NCBI RefSeq assembly: GCF_041435015.1
Contig: NZ_CP107989.1
Location: 3,410,001-3,474,000, forward strand
Direction of reading: 5' to 3'
DNA length: 64,000 nt
Source of the DNA: Streptomyces canus
GTDB lineage: Bacteria; Actinomycetota; Actinomycetes; Streptomycetales; Streptomycetaceae
The notes under the pieces are model-generated. The model ran no database searches, was not told the DNA's origin, and was given only the letters and a program-made list of their open reading frames with translations. Positions 18,404 through 27,422 of this stretch are shown one piece after another; positions within the stretch are counted from its first letter, which is position 1; each line of letters starts with the position of its first letter. Both the position numbers and the translations under genes were made by a program.

Positions 18404-19652
18404 GGCGGACCAACGGTACGCGAGCCGACAGCGCGGTGCCGTGGCCCGGTTCGGACTCGACGGTCAGGGAGCCCGCGATGCGTTCGGCGCGGGCGCGCAT
18501 GCCGTCGAGCCCGAAGCCGCCGGTGCGGGTGCGGGGCGCGAGGGTGAGGGGGTCGAAGCCGACGCCGTCGTCGCGGATGTCGAGGATGACCTCCTCGTCC
18601 AGGAAGGTCAGGGTGACGCCGAGGCGGCCCGCCCGGGCGTGCCGGGAGGCGTTGGAGAGGGCTTCCTGGGCGATGCGCAGGAGAGTGGCCGCGATCTCGT
18701 CGTGGAGCTGCTGAGCGATGCCGGTGACCGTGAACTCGGCGCGCACGCCGGTGCGTTCGCCCCAGTCGGTGACCGTCTGCTTCAGGGCTTCGGGAAGTCC
18801 GGCGTCGTCCAGGGCGACCGGAGCGAGGTTGTGCACCGAGCGGCGCGCCTCGCCCAGGCTGTGCCGGGCCAGGTCCATGGCGCGGTGGACGTGCTCGCGG
18901 GCCTGGCCCTCGTCGGGCGTGTTCGCGACCACCTGGAGCTGGGCGATGATCCCGGTCAGGCCTTGGGCGAGGGTGTCGTGGATCTCGGCGGCGAGCCGCC
19001 GACGCTCGTCGGCGACGCCCGCTTCCCTTGCCTGGACGAGGAGTTGGGCATGAAGGGCGGCGTTCTCGTCGAGCGCCTGTTGCAGGGCCTCGATGGTCGA
19101 GGTGCGCTCGCGGGAGCGCTGCTCCTCCTGCTCGGTGATGTGGGCGACCACCGACTGGAGACCGAAGTTGGCGGCCAGGAGCGCGGCGAACCCGAGCCAC
19201 TGGGCCGTGCTGTCCGGCATCAGCCCGCCGGCCTGCGCGCCCGCCACGGTGACCGCGCTCGCGAAGAGTCCGAGCCGCCGCCACAGGCCCGGGATCAGCT
19301 CGTCGGCGTCCATGTAGCCGGTGGCGGCGTAGAACGCGAAGAACGGGTTGAGCCAGGTCAGCACGAAGGCGATGGCCCAGCGCACGGCGTAGTACACGGT
19401 GCCCGCCCGGGAGGGGCTGCGGCCGCGTCTGACGCGGCGGTGCCGGGTGCCGTGCCACCACGCCTGAAGGACGATCGCGGCGCCGACCAGGGCCCCGACG
19501 AGATACCAGTCGACGGGGCCGTCCATGATGCCCGCGGAGACCACCGCGAGGACGACACTGGTGCCGAGCAGCCCGTACGGCCCCCAGACGTGCAGCCGCT
19601 CCCAGTACCGGTCGATCCGGGCGTCCGACGCGTTCATCTCCCCAGTCTGCAC
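18393..19652 (-). CDS. NarL-family sensor histidine kinase
   Basis: 419-residue membrane kinase. The N-terminal half carries about six hydrophobic segments (roughly residues 25-175) with no large extracellular domain, so it senses within or near the membrane. A coiled linker precedes the HisKA_3 box RRRLAAEIHDTLAQGLTGII with the phospho-acceptor His, and the HATPase has DDGVGFD and GLDGMRARAERI. GTG 19652 (GAGGGA upstream) starts 11 bases after the permease stop; ATG 19637 is an alternative. The layout resembles LiaS-type or DesK-type sensors paired with an ABC-2 transporter. Confidence 0.88.
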   Translation of the reverse strand: MQTGEMNASDARIDRYWERLHVWGPYGLLGTSVVLAVVSAGIMDGPVDWYLVGALVGAAIVLQAWWHGTRHRRVRRGRSPSRAGTVYYAVRWAIAFVLTWLNPFFAFYAATGYMDADELIPGLWRRLGLFASAVTVAGAQAGGLMPDSTAQWLGFAALLAANFGLQSVVAHITEQEEQRSRERTSTIEALQQALDENAALHAQLLVQAREAGVADERRRLAAEIHDTLAQGLTGIIAQLQVVANTPDEGQAREHVHRAMDLARHSLGEARRSVHNLAPVALDDAGLPEALKQTVTDWGERTGVRAEFTVTGIAQQLHDEIAATLLRIAQEALSNASRHARAGRLGVTLTFLDEEVILDIRDDGVGFDPLTLAPRTRTGGFGLDGMRARAERIAGSLTVESEPGHGTALSARVPLVRHDQ

Positions 19653-19662
19653 GGCCCGTCCC

Positions 19663-20397
19663 TCACTCCCAGCGGAACCAGCGCGACGCGGCGGCCGTGA
19701 GCAGCACCGTCCAGGCGACGAGCACGCCCAGGTGGGTCCAGCCCGGCCAGTCGCCGGCCGCGGCCCGGTTCAGGGCTTCGGCGGCCGCGCCGAACGGGGT
19801 GTATCCGACGATCCGGGCGAGGACGTCCGGCATGGTCTGCACCGGCGCCCACACGCCCGCGCAGAACATCGACGGGAAGAACACGGCGGACCCGATGGCA
19901 CCGGCGATCTTCGTGGTCCGGGACAGCGCGGAGATCACCGCGCCCAGCGCGAGGGCGACCAGCACCGCCAGAACCAGGGCCAGCAGGTATCCGAACAGCT
20001 GCTCGGGCAGTCGTACGGCGAAGGCGAACCGTCCGACGAGGAGGGCCAGTAGGGCGGATGCCAGGGCGGCGCCGCCGTAGACGGTCATCTGCGCGGTGAG
20101 CAGGGCGGTCGGGCGGACCGGGGTGGTGGACATGCGGCGCAGGATGCCGCGCTCGCGGTAGCCGGTGAGGGTCTGCGGCATGGACTGCAGGCCGCCGACG
20201 ATCAGTCCGAGGAGCACGGCCACCGGGACGTAGACGTCGATGGTCCTCAGGCCGCCGAGGTCGGCATCGTGGTTCCGGAAGGACGGGATCGAGCCGAGGA
20301 TGACCAGGAGCAGGGTCGGGAACAGCAGGATCCAGAAGAGGGCGCCGGGTTCGCGGCGGAAGAGTCGGACCTCGGTCCGCAGTACGGCGGTGTTCAT
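19663..20397 (-). CDS. ABC-2 type exporter permease
   Basis: 244-residue integral membrane protein with six predicted spans, including GALFWILLFPTLLLVILGSI near the N-terminus and the ABC-2 signature region FFPSMFCAGVWAPVQTMP. It partners the ATPase encoded just upstream; their genes overlap as ATGA. Family members export drugs, lipids or peptides. The cargo is unknown. It is followed closely by the kinase and regulator genes. Confidence 0.85.
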   Translation of the reverse strand: MNTAVLRTEVRLFRREPGALFWILLFPTLLLVILGSIPSFRNHDADLGGLRTIDVYVPVAVLLGLIVGGLQSMPQTLTGYRERGILRRMSTTPVRPTALLTAQMTVYGGAALASALLALLVGRFAFAVRLPEQLFGYLLALVLAVLVALALGAVISALSRTTKIAGAIGSAVFFPSMFCAGVWAPVQTMPDVLARIVGYTPFGAAAEALNRAAAGDWPGWTHLGVLVAWTVLLTAAASRWFRWE

Positions 20398-21299
20398 GCC
20401 GTGGCCTCCTGGGTCAGGTCGAGGAAGGCGTCGTCGAGGGTGGCGTCGACGACCCGGAGCTGGTGGGCGGTGACGTGCCGGCGGGCGAGCAGGGTGATCA
20501 CGGCGTTCACGGTCTCGTCGGTGCCGGACAGGGTGAGGCGGCCGTCCCGGTCCTCGATCGAGGCGAGCGCGGGCAGCGTGTTCAGGTCGTGTGCGTCGAG
20601 CGCGGCGGACGGGGTGAAGCTGATGACGGTGGCGCCCGCCGAGCGGTGGATGAGGCCCGCCGGGGTGTCCAGGGCGGCGATCCGGCCCTTGTCGATCACG
20701 GCGATCCGGTCGCAGAGCCGCTGCGCCTCCTCCATGAAGTGCGTGACGAGCAGGACGGTGACGCCGTTGGCGCGGATGTCCTCGATGAGCTCCCAGGTGT
20801 CGCGGCGGGCTCGCGGATCGAGGCCGGTGGTGAGCTCGTCCAGGACGACGACCCGGGGGTTGCCGACGAGCGCGAGCGCGATGAACAGGCGCTGCTTCTG
20901 GCCGCCGGAGAGCTTGCCGAACCGGGTGGTGAGCTTCTGGGTGAGCCCCAGGCGCTCGGCGAGCGGGCGCCAGTCGAGGGGCTTGTCGTGGAACGCGGTG
21001 TACAGCTCCAGGGCCTCGCGGACGGTGAGCTTGGCCTGGAGTTCACTCTCCTGGAGCTGGGCGCCGAGGACGCGGGCCACGCGCGCGTGGTCGGCGACGG
21101 GGTCGAGACCGGTGACCCGCACGCGGCCCGCGTCGGGAATCCGCAGACCCTCGACGCACTCGACGGTGGTGGTCTTCCCGGCGCCGTTCGGGCCAAGAAT
21201 TCCAAAAATCTCGCCCTCCTCGACGGCGAAGGAGACACCGTCGACGACGGCCCGGCCGCCGTAGGACTTTCGCAGTTCGCTGACTTCGATGACGGACAT
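20394..21299 (-). CDS. ABC-2 type exporter ATP-binding protein (DrrA-like)
   Basis: 301-residue ATPase. Walker A is GPNGAGKTT (near residue 40), the Q-loop is in LGAQLQESEL, the signature is KLSGGQKQR and Walker B reads VVVLDELTTGLD, in which Leu replaces the usual Pro after DE. The switch His is in LLVTHF. A C-terminal DrrA-like region (220-301) follows. ATG 21299 starts the family N-terminus SVIEVSELRKSYG; the frame extends far upstream without similarity. First gene of the exporter/two-component unit. Confidence 0.9.
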   Translation of the reverse strand: MSVIEVSELRKSYGGRAVVDGVSFAVEEGEIFGILGPNGAGKTTTVECVEGLRIPDAGRVRVTGLDPVADHARVARVLGAQLQESELQAKLTVREALELYTAFHDKPLDWRPLAERLGLTQKLTTRFGKLSGGQKQRLFIALALVGNPRVVVLDELTTGLDPRARRDTWELIEDIRANGVTVLLVTHFMEEAQRLCDRIAVIDKGRIAALDTPAGLIHRSAGATVISFTPSAALDAHDLNTLPALASIEDRDGRLTLSGTDETVNAVITLLARRHVTAHQLRVVDATLDDAFLDLTQEATA

Positions 21300-21355
21300 G
21301 GCATCAGCGTCCCGGCACGGACCCCGCCGCCACATCGCCCGTCGCGCTCGACCCG

Positions 21356-21377
21356 GCATCAACCGATCGGTGGATGC
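21356..21377. promoter_or_regulatory. 22-bp near-perfect palindrome in a divergent ABC transporter promoter region
   Basis: The centre ACCGATCGGT is a perfect palindrome and the outer arms GCATC and GATGC continue the symmetry after one mismatch on each side. It lies between the ABC-2 ATPase (-) and the heterodimeric exporter (+), 57 and 105 bases from their starts. Likely a repressor operator. A further ATCGGCCGAT palindrome lies about 40 bases on. Confidence 0.4.
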
Positions 21378-21482
21378 GGCTGTACGACCCCTCGAACATG
21401 CAGGTCGTAGGACCATCGGCCGATTCCGGTCCGGCCAAAACTCGGTGGGCGTTGTCAGTGCCGGTCCGTAGGCTCGCAGCTG

Positions 21483-23279
21483 ATGTCCACGACACGTGCA
21501 ACCACCAAGGACCGATCGGCGGCCAGAACCCTGCTGCGCCTGTGGCCGTATGTCCGGCCGGTCCGCGCGCGGCTGTTCACCGCCGCGTTCGTGGCGATCC
21601 TCGCCTCCTGTACGGGGCTGGTGATCCCCCTCGTCCTGAAGTGGATGGTGGACGGCCCGGTCGCCGACGGGGACACGGCGGGGGTATGGCTCGGAGCGCT
21701 GTACCTGCTGCTGCTCGGGTTCGCGGAGGCACTGCTGTTCGGACTGCGGCGATGGCTGGTGGCGAGACCGCTCTCCCACGTCGAGGCGGAGATGCGGGCG
21801 GGACTGTACCGGCACCTCCAGCGCCTCCCGGTGGCCTTCCACGACCGCTGGGCGTCCGGTCAGCTGCTGTCCCGGGCCACCACGGACCTCATGCTCCTGC
21901 GCATGTTCCTCGCCTTCCCGCTGACGTTCCTGCTGGTCAACAGCGTGACGATCACCGTCGGCGTGATCATCATGCTGCTCCAGGACTGGACGCTCGGGCT
22001 GGTGATCCTGGGTCCGGCCATCCCCGTGATGATCACGTGCATGGTCTTCGAGAAGCGGTACCACCGTGTGGCGCGGCTCGCCCAGGACCAGGTCGGCGAC
22101 CTCACGACGGTCGTCGAGGAGAGCGTGCTCGGCATCCGGATCATCAAGGGCTTCGGCCGGCACCGTTCCCAGGCGCGGGCGTTCCGCGAACTGTCGGGGA
22201 AGCTGCGGGGAACCGAGCTGCGCAAGGCGGGGCTGCTGGCCACGATCTGGGGCGTCATCACCACCCTCCCCGAAGTGGCCATCGGGGCCGCGCTGGTCGT
22301 GGGCTGCGTACAGGTGGCCGACGGGGAGTTGTCGGCGGGCACGTTGGTGGCCTTCTTGTCGACGGCTCTGGCACTGCGCTGGCCGGTGGAGTCGATCGGC
22401 TTCCTGCTGGCGATGACCCAGGAGGCGGCGACGGCGACGGAGCGCTATTTCGAGGTGATCAATGAAGTGCCGGAACAGGAGACCTGCTCAAGGCGCGCGG
22501 GGAACGGCGCGACCGGCCCCCACCGAGCGTCAGCCGACAACGATGGCCTCCGGTTCCGCAACGTCCGGTTCCGCTACCCCGACGCCCCCGAGGACTCCCC
22601 ACCCATCCTCGACCTCATCGACCTCCACATCCGCCCCGGCGAATCGATGGCCCTGGTCGGCACGACGGGCAGCGGCAAGACGACCCTCACCGCCCTCGTC
22701 CCCCGCCTCCACGAGGTGACATCCGGCCACATCACCCTGGACGGCGAGGACATCACCGCGATGCCGAGGGAAACGCTGCGCGCACTCGTGGCCGTCGCCT
22801 TCGAGGAACCCACCCTCTTCTCGGCCAGCGTCAAGGACAACGTCCTGCTGGGCATGGACGAACAGGAACTGGACCGAGCCCTGTCCGTCGCGCAGGCGGA
22901 CTTCGCACACGCCCTCCCCCACGGCACCGACACCCAGGTCGGCGAACAGGGCCTCAGCCTCTCGGGCGGCCAGCGCCAACGCCTCGCCCTCGCCCGGGCC
23001 GTGGTCGGCAAGCCCAGATTCCTCGTCCTCGACGACCCCCTGTCCGCGCTGGACGTGCACACCGAGGCCGCCGTGGAGGCCGCGCTGCGCGACGTCCTCG
23101 CGGACACCACCGCGCTCATCGTGGCGCACCGCCCCTCGACCGTGCTGCTCGCCGACCGCGTGGCTCTGCTGTCCGACGGCCGTATCACCGCCGTGGGCAC
23201 CCACCACGAACTGCTGCGCACGAACGCCGAGTACGCCCACCTCATGTCCGGCACCGGGGAAGCGGAGGACGACCGATGA
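21483..23279 (+). CDS. Heterodimeric ABC exporter, subunit A1
   Basis: 598-residue half-transporter: six membrane spans (about 30-310) and a nucleotide-binding domain. Walker A is GTTGSGKTT (near 392) and the signature SLSGGQRQR is perfect, but Walker B reads LVLDDP (near 512), with Asp in place of the catalytic Glu. This marks the degenerate site of a heterodimeric exporter; the intact site is made by its own signature and the partner's Walker motifs. The ATG at 21483 lacks a strong ribosome site. It overlaps the next gene by 4 bases (ATGA). Multidrug-type transport is likely; the cargo is unknown. Confidence 0.9.
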   Translation: MSTTRATTKDRSAARTLLRLWPYVRPVRARLFTAAFVAILASCTGLVIPLVLKWMVDGPVADGDTAGVWLGALYLLLLGFAEALLFGLRRWLVARPLSHVEAEMRAGLYRHLQRLPVAFHDRWASGQLLSRATTDLMLLRMFLAFPLTFLLVNSVTITVGVIIMLLQDWTLGLVILGPAIPVMITCMVFEKRYHRVARLAQDQVGDLTTVVEESVLGIRIIKGFGRHRSQARAFRELSGKLRGTELRKAGLLATIWGVITTLPEVAIGAALVVGCVQVADGELSAGTLVAFLSTALALRWPVESIGFLLAMTQEAATATERYFEVINEVPEQETCSRRAGNGATGPHRASADNDGLRFRNVRFRYPDAPEDSPPILDLIDLHIRPGESMALVGTTGSGKTTLTALVPRLHEVTSGHITLDGEDITAMPRETLRALVAVAFEEPTLFSASVKDNVLLGMDEQELDRALSVAQADFAHALPHGTDTQVGEQGLSLSGGQRQRLALARAVVGKPRFLVLDDPLSALDVHTEAAVEAALRDVLADTTALIVAHRPSTVLLADRVALLSDGRITAVGTHHELLRTNAEYAHLMSGTGEAEDDR

Positions 23280-25138
23280 CGGCCCCCACCACCAACGCCC
23301 CCACGGCGGACGAGGAACCGGAACTCCCCCGTCACCAGGACACGGTGGACGCCTTCGACCGCGACCTCCTGCCCACTCCGCCGCGCGCCACCTCCCTCCT
23401 GCTGCGCTCGCTGCTCGCCCCGATGAAGGCGCGGGTCACGCTCACCACGTTCCTGCTGCTGCTCCAGCAGGCGGCCGTGCAGGCGGGCCCGCTGCTGGTC
23501 GCGTACGCCATCGACCGCGCGGTTCCGGCGTTCCGGGACCACGACAACGGCCCGCTGATCGCGGTCGGCGCCGGCTATCTGCTGTCGGCGCTGGCCTCCG
23601 GCGGGCTCCAGTACGCGTTCATCCTGGTCTCCGCCCGCGTCAACCAGGACGTGCTGCTCGACCTGCGGGGCCGGATCTTCCGGCATGCGCAGGCACTGAG
23701 CATCGACTTCCACGAGCGTTACACCTCGGGCCGGCTCATCTCCCGTTCGACGACGGACGTGGAGTCGCTGCGCGAACTGCTCAATGAGGGCCTGCAGGAA
23801 CTCGTCACCGTCATCCTGTCCTTCCTCTACATCTCCGCCCTGCTGCTCTGGCTGGACCTCGCCCTCGGCGCGGTCGCGGTGGCGTCCTTCGTGCCGCTGT
23901 ACCTGCTCGTGCGGGGTTACCGGAGGCGCGCGGGCCGGGTGTACCGGAAGCGGTCGACCGCGATCGCCGCCTTGATCGTCAAGTTCGTGGAGACGATGAA
24001 CGGCATCCGGCCGGTGCGCGCGTTCCGCCGCGAGGCCGCCAACGACGCCGACTTCGCCGTACTGAACAAGCGGCACGAGCGGGTCAACGGCGATGCGCTC
24101 CTTGAGATGGCCCGCTATGTCGTCAGTTCCCGGCTGGTCGCCAACATGGCCGTCGCGGGGATCGTGCTGTGGGGTGCCTACCGGGTGGCGCAGGACTCGC
24201 TGGAGCTGGGTGTCCTGGCGGCGGCGGTGCTGTATCTGCGGCGGCTGTACGACCCGATCGACCGGCTCGGGATGTTCCTGAACTCCTACCAGTCGGCGGC
24301 GGCCTCCCTGGAGAAGATCGCGGGACTGCTCGCCCAGACCCCGACCGTGCCGGAGCCGTCGGTTCCCCGGCAGCTCCCGGCGCTCGAGTCCTCGGACCGT
24401 CCCGGCCGTCAGGTCGTCTTCGAGGGTGTCTCGTTCGGCTACCGCACCGGCGGCGAGGTGCTCCCCCGTTTCGACCTCACCCTGCCCGCCGGACAGACGG
24501 TCGCGGTGGTCGGCTCGACCGGCGCCGGAAAGTCGACGCTCGCCAAGCTCCTCGCACGCTTCTACGACCCCTCGGACGGCCGCGTCCTCCTGGACGGCGT
24601 GGACCTGCGCGAGCTCGCCGTGCCCGAACTGCGGCGCGGGGTGGTCATGGTGACGCAGGAGGCGTTCCTGTTCTCCGGCACGGTCGCCGAGAACATCGCG
24701 ATCGGCCGCCCGGACGCCGGCCGCGAGGAAATCGAGCAGGCCGCGAAGGCGATCGGGGCGCACGACTTCATCAGCGCCCTGCCCGACGGGTACGACACGG
24801 ACGTACGCAAGCGGGGCGGCCGTATCTCGGCGGGTCAGCGCCAACTCGTGGCGTTCGCACGGGCGTTGCTCGCCGATCCGGCGGTGCTGATCCTGGACGA
24901 GGCGACCAGCTCGCTCGACGTCCCGGGCGAGCGGGCCGTGCAGCGCGCGATGGCGACGGTCCTGAGGGGCCGTACGGCCGTGGTGATCGCGCACCGGCTG
25001 TCGACCGTGGAGATCGCCGACCGGGTGCTGGTCATGGAGCACGGCAGAATCGTCGAGGACGGCACACCTGCCGAACTCGTCGCGGGCACGGGCCGGTTCG
25101 CCGATCTGCACCGGGCGTGGCGGGACAGTCTGGCGTGA
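23276..25138 (+). CDS. Heterodimeric ABC exporter, subunit A2
   Basis: 620-residue partner of the previous gene. A long cytosolic N-terminal tail (about 45 residues) precedes six spans and the ATPase: Walker A GSTGAGKST (near 412), signature altered to RISAGQRQL, Walker B LILDEATSSLD with the catalytic Glu. Combined with the other subunit, one ATP site has all consensus residues and the other lacks both LSGGQ and the catalytic Glu. This is the known architecture of TM287/288-like and BmrCD-like exporters. Ends 105 bases before the convergent MocR gene. Confidence 0.9.
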   Translation: MTAPTTNAPTADEEPELPRHQDTVDAFDRDLLPTPPRATSLLLRSLLAPMKARVTLTTFLLLLQQAAVQAGPLLVAYAIDRAVPAFRDHDNGPLIAVGAGYLLSALASGGLQYAFILVSARVNQDVLLDLRGRIFRHAQALSIDFHERYTSGRLISRSTTDVESLRELLNEGLQELVTVILSFLYISALLLWLDLALGAVAVASFVPLYLLVRGYRRRAGRVYRKRSTAIAALIVKFVETMNGIRPVRAFRREAANDADFAVLNKRHERVNGDALLEMARYVVSSRLVANMAVAGIVLWGAYRVAQDSLELGVLAAAVLYLRRLYDPIDRLGMFLNSYQSAAASLEKIAGLLAQTPTVPEPSVPRQLPALESSDRPGRQVVFEGVSFGYRTGGEVLPRFDLTLPAGQTVAVVGSTGAGKSTLAKLLARFYDPSDGRVLLDGVDLRELAVPELRRGVVMVTQEAFLFSGTVAENIAIGRPDAGREEIEQAAKAIGAHDFISALPDGYDTDVRKRGGRISAGQRQLVAFARALLADPAVLILDEATSSLDVPGERAVQRAMATVLRGRTAVVIAHRLSTVEIADRVLVMEHGRIVEDGTPAELVAGTGRFADLHRAWRDSLA

Positions 25139-25243
25139 ACCATCAGGGTGCGGGTTATGGTCGCTGCTCAGGGCCCATGCGATCCGGCAGGAGGAGTGCG
25201 CCGCCCATGGCATCGATGCGGTGAGACGACGCGTCGAGTCAGC

Positions 25244-26653
25244 TCAGCCGCATTCCTCGACCGCGTCGCGAAGGTGGCGGACCGCTTCGATCACCGCGCT
25301 GTCGGCGAGGTTGCCGTAGCCGAGGACCAGCCCGTGGTCGGCGTGGTCGTCGGTGGCGTGATAGGTGGCGAGGTCGGCTACGCGCAGTGAACGTGCGGCG
25401 GCCGCCGTCACCACCGCCCTGGTGTCCACTGCGGTGGGCAGCCGCAGGATGAGATGGAGACCGGCCGCGACGCCGGAGACCGGGGCGTCGGGCAGCTGCT
25501 TGGCGAGGGCCTGGACGAGGGTGTCGCGGCGCAGACGGTATCGCTGCCGACAGGACCGGAGATGGCGGTCGTAGGCACCCGACTCCAGCAACTCGGCGAA
25601 GGCGAGTTGGTCGAGCGCCGAGGGCTGGGCGTCCACCTGGTCGGCGCGATGCAGCTGTTGGGTCCAGCGAGGCGGGGCCACGATCCATCCGATGCCGAGC
25701 GCCGGCGACAGAGTCTTGCTCAGCGACTTGAACAGGACGACCCGGGACGGATCCATGCCCTGGACGGCCGCGACCGGGCGGCGGTCGTAGCGGAACTCCG
25801 CGTCATAGTCGTCCTCCAGGACCACGCCGTCCACCCGGCGGGCCCAGTCGAGCAGCGCGGCGCGCCGCTCGGGAACGAGGACGGTGCCCAGCGGGAACTG
25901 GTGCGCCGGGGCCGTCAGCACGGCCCGCAGATCCGTGCGGGCGGCCAGGTCGTCGATGCACAGGCCGCCGCCGTCCACGCGGACGGGCACCGGCTTCATG
26001 CCCGCCGCGCGGATCACCTCGCGCAGCCGGGTCCAGCCCGGCTCCTCACAACCAACCGCGGTGATGCCCTGGGCGCGCAGAGCGTGGCACATGCGCCGCA
26101 CCCCGTCGGTCACACTCGCGCACACCGTCACGTCCTGCGGGGTGGCCGAGACACCGCGGGAGCGGCCCAGGTACTCGGCGAGCAAGCGCCGGAGCCGGAG
26201 ATGACCGCCGGCCGGCGGGTAGCCAAGCTCCGTGAACGCCGCGTTCGACACCTGCGCGCGGACGACGTCGGCCCACCGTCGGCGCGGAAACGCACGCAGG
26301 TCCGGCAGACCCGGCGCGAGATCGAAACGGGCCGCCGGAGCCTGGCGTGCCGCGGGGCGCTCGACGTCGGTGTCCGGGGCGTTCGACCACCGCACCCGGG
26401 TGGCCGAGCCGCTGCGCGCCTCCAGGTATCCCTCGGCGACGAGCTGGCCGTACGCCTCGGTCACCGCCCAGCGCGAACAGCCGAGGTCGGCGGCGAGCTG
26501 CCGGCTGGGCGGCAGAGCGGTGCCCACGTCGATACGCCCCTCCCGGATCGCCGACCGCAGCGCCCGCTTCACCCGCTCGTGCAGCGGTCCGGCACCGAAC
26601 CGCTCCAGGTTGAGCAGGAGATCTCCGGCCAGATTGGTCTGTGATACCCGCAT
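25244..26653 (-). CDS. MocR/GntR regulator with aminotransferase-like domain
   Basis: 469-residue PLP-dependent regulator. The N-terminal GntR winged HTH spans about 15-85 (LPPSRQLAADLGCSRWAV). The rest is a fold-type I aminotransferase domain, with LEDDYDAEFRY (the PLP-ring Asp) and the lysine motif LFKSLSKTLSPALGIGW that forms the Schiff base. ATG 26653 is selected because the winged HTH begins soon after; the frame stays open to 27145 without similarity. Such regulators (GabR, PdxR) respond to PLP or amino-acid ligands and usually control a divergent gene. Here the divergent gene is only a small ORF (26750), with an exporter further on. Confidence 0.9.
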   Translation of the reverse strand: MRVSQTNLAGDLLLNLERFGAGPLHERVKRALRSAIREGRIDVGTALPPSRQLAADLGCSRWAVTEAYGQLVAEGYLEARSGSATRVRWSNAPDTDVERPAARQAPAARFDLAPGLPDLRAFPRRRWADVVRAQVSNAAFTELGYPPAGGHLRLRRLLAEYLGRSRGVSATPQDVTVCASVTDGVRRMCHALRAQGITAVGCEEPGWTRLREVIRAAGMKPVPVRVDGGGLCIDDLAARTDLRAVLTAPAHQFPLGTVLVPERRAALLDWARRVDGVVLEDDYDAEFRYDRRPVAAVQGMDPSRVVLFKSLSKTLSPALGIGWIVAPPRWTQQLHRADQVDAQPSALDQLAFAELLESGAYDRHLRSCRQRYRLRRDTLVQALAKQLPDAPVSGVAAGLHLILRLPTAVDTRAVVTAAAARSLRVADLATYHATDDHADHGLVLGYGNLADSAVIEAVRHLRDAVEECG

Positions 26654-26749
26654 GCCATTGGACAGTAGCAACGAGCCGTTTCTCCGTAGCTTGGAATGGC
26701 CGGCACAAGGACCACCCGTCGGCATCGACAAGCACCTGAGGAGGACGTG

Positions 26750-26965
26750 GTGGCTGTTGTGAGGCGTTCGACCCCGGCCCACCCCCTGTTTCACCCCGTG
26801 TTCGAGGACTGGTGCACGAAGGCCGACGTCTTCTCGGCGCTGCCGAACGCACCGGTCGTACCGGACGACTCCCGCCAGGAGCGGTCCGCGCGGTGGCGGT
26901 TGCCGGCCAGGCCGGCGCGGCCGGGATGGGGGCCGACCCGGCTGGGATGGGGTCGTCCATGGTGA
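26750..26965 (+). CDS. Unrecognised 71-residue ORF divergent from the MocR gene
   Basis: A strong ribosome site GAGGAGG lies just before tandem GTG codons; GTG 26750 is best spaced. The first 40 codons have typical GC-rich third positions and encode a mixed sequence with HPLFHPVFEDWCTKADVF; the last 30 are Arg/Pro/Trp/Gly-rich and end in GWGPTRLGWGRPW. I do not recognise the family. It could be a real small protein, a precursor peptide, or the 5' remnant of a longer gene that was frameshifted near codon 45. It starts 97 bases from the divergent MocR start, the position expected for a MocR target. Confidence 0.4.
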   Translation: MAVVRRSTPAHPLFHPVFEDWCTKADVFSALPNAPVVPDDSRQERSARWRLPARPARPGWGPTRLGWGRPW

Positions 26966-27422
26966 GGATAGACATCGACTGGCCCTGACTCCAGGAGACA
27001 TGGAGTCGCAGTGCACCGGACGGCCACGACCGTGCCGGTGCACTGCCATGCCCGCCACCCGGACAGGACGAGCACGAGGTGGGCCCTCGCCCAGGAGCTT
27101 GGCGCCACTGTCCAGGAAGACGCCGGGGACACGACGCATGAACACCCCGACGGTGATCGACCTCTACGATGTCACGGGGAGGACCCCGACGCCCTGGTGG
27201 CGACGCAGACCACTGGTCTGTGGCGGCTGACCAACTTGCCCGCTTCCCGCGCGCCGTCCCCGGGTGACCATCCGCTGACCGCGTTGGCATTTGGTGACCG
27301 AGCAGGGCGGCACGCTGTTTCGCGTAGCCGCGCGAGCCACTGCGCGGCTTGTTCGACGGGCAACCGTCCTCACCCGCAGGAGCCAGTGCCAACGATCAAG
27401 AGGAACCTACACAGGGGGACGG
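26966..27422. other. 457-bp unexplained stretch before the second exporter pair
   Basis: It has no ORF with family motifs. It holds a long hairpin (27008-27046) and a short frame from ATG 27138 to 27230 (30 residues) with only a weak GGGGAC ribosome site. Third-position GC is lower than in the flanking genes, as in non-coding or decayed DNA. The last 20 bases contain the CAGGGGG ribosome site of the exporter gene. Confidence 0.5.
27008..27046. terminator. Long, nearly perfect hairpin after the small ORF
   Basis: Arms GCAGTGCACCGG and CCGGTGCACTGC are perfect 12-mers, and inside them ACGG pairs with CCGT around a CCACGA loop, with one bulged G. The stem totals 16 bp. No T-run follows. It may terminate the small ORF transcript 43 bases after its stop or be part of a structured leader or RNA. 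Confidence 0.45.

Noticed and set aside
27138..27230. 30-residue peptide gene starting at ATG 27138
   Set aside because: Only a weak ribosome site and no family similarity; mentioned in the description of the gap but not called.
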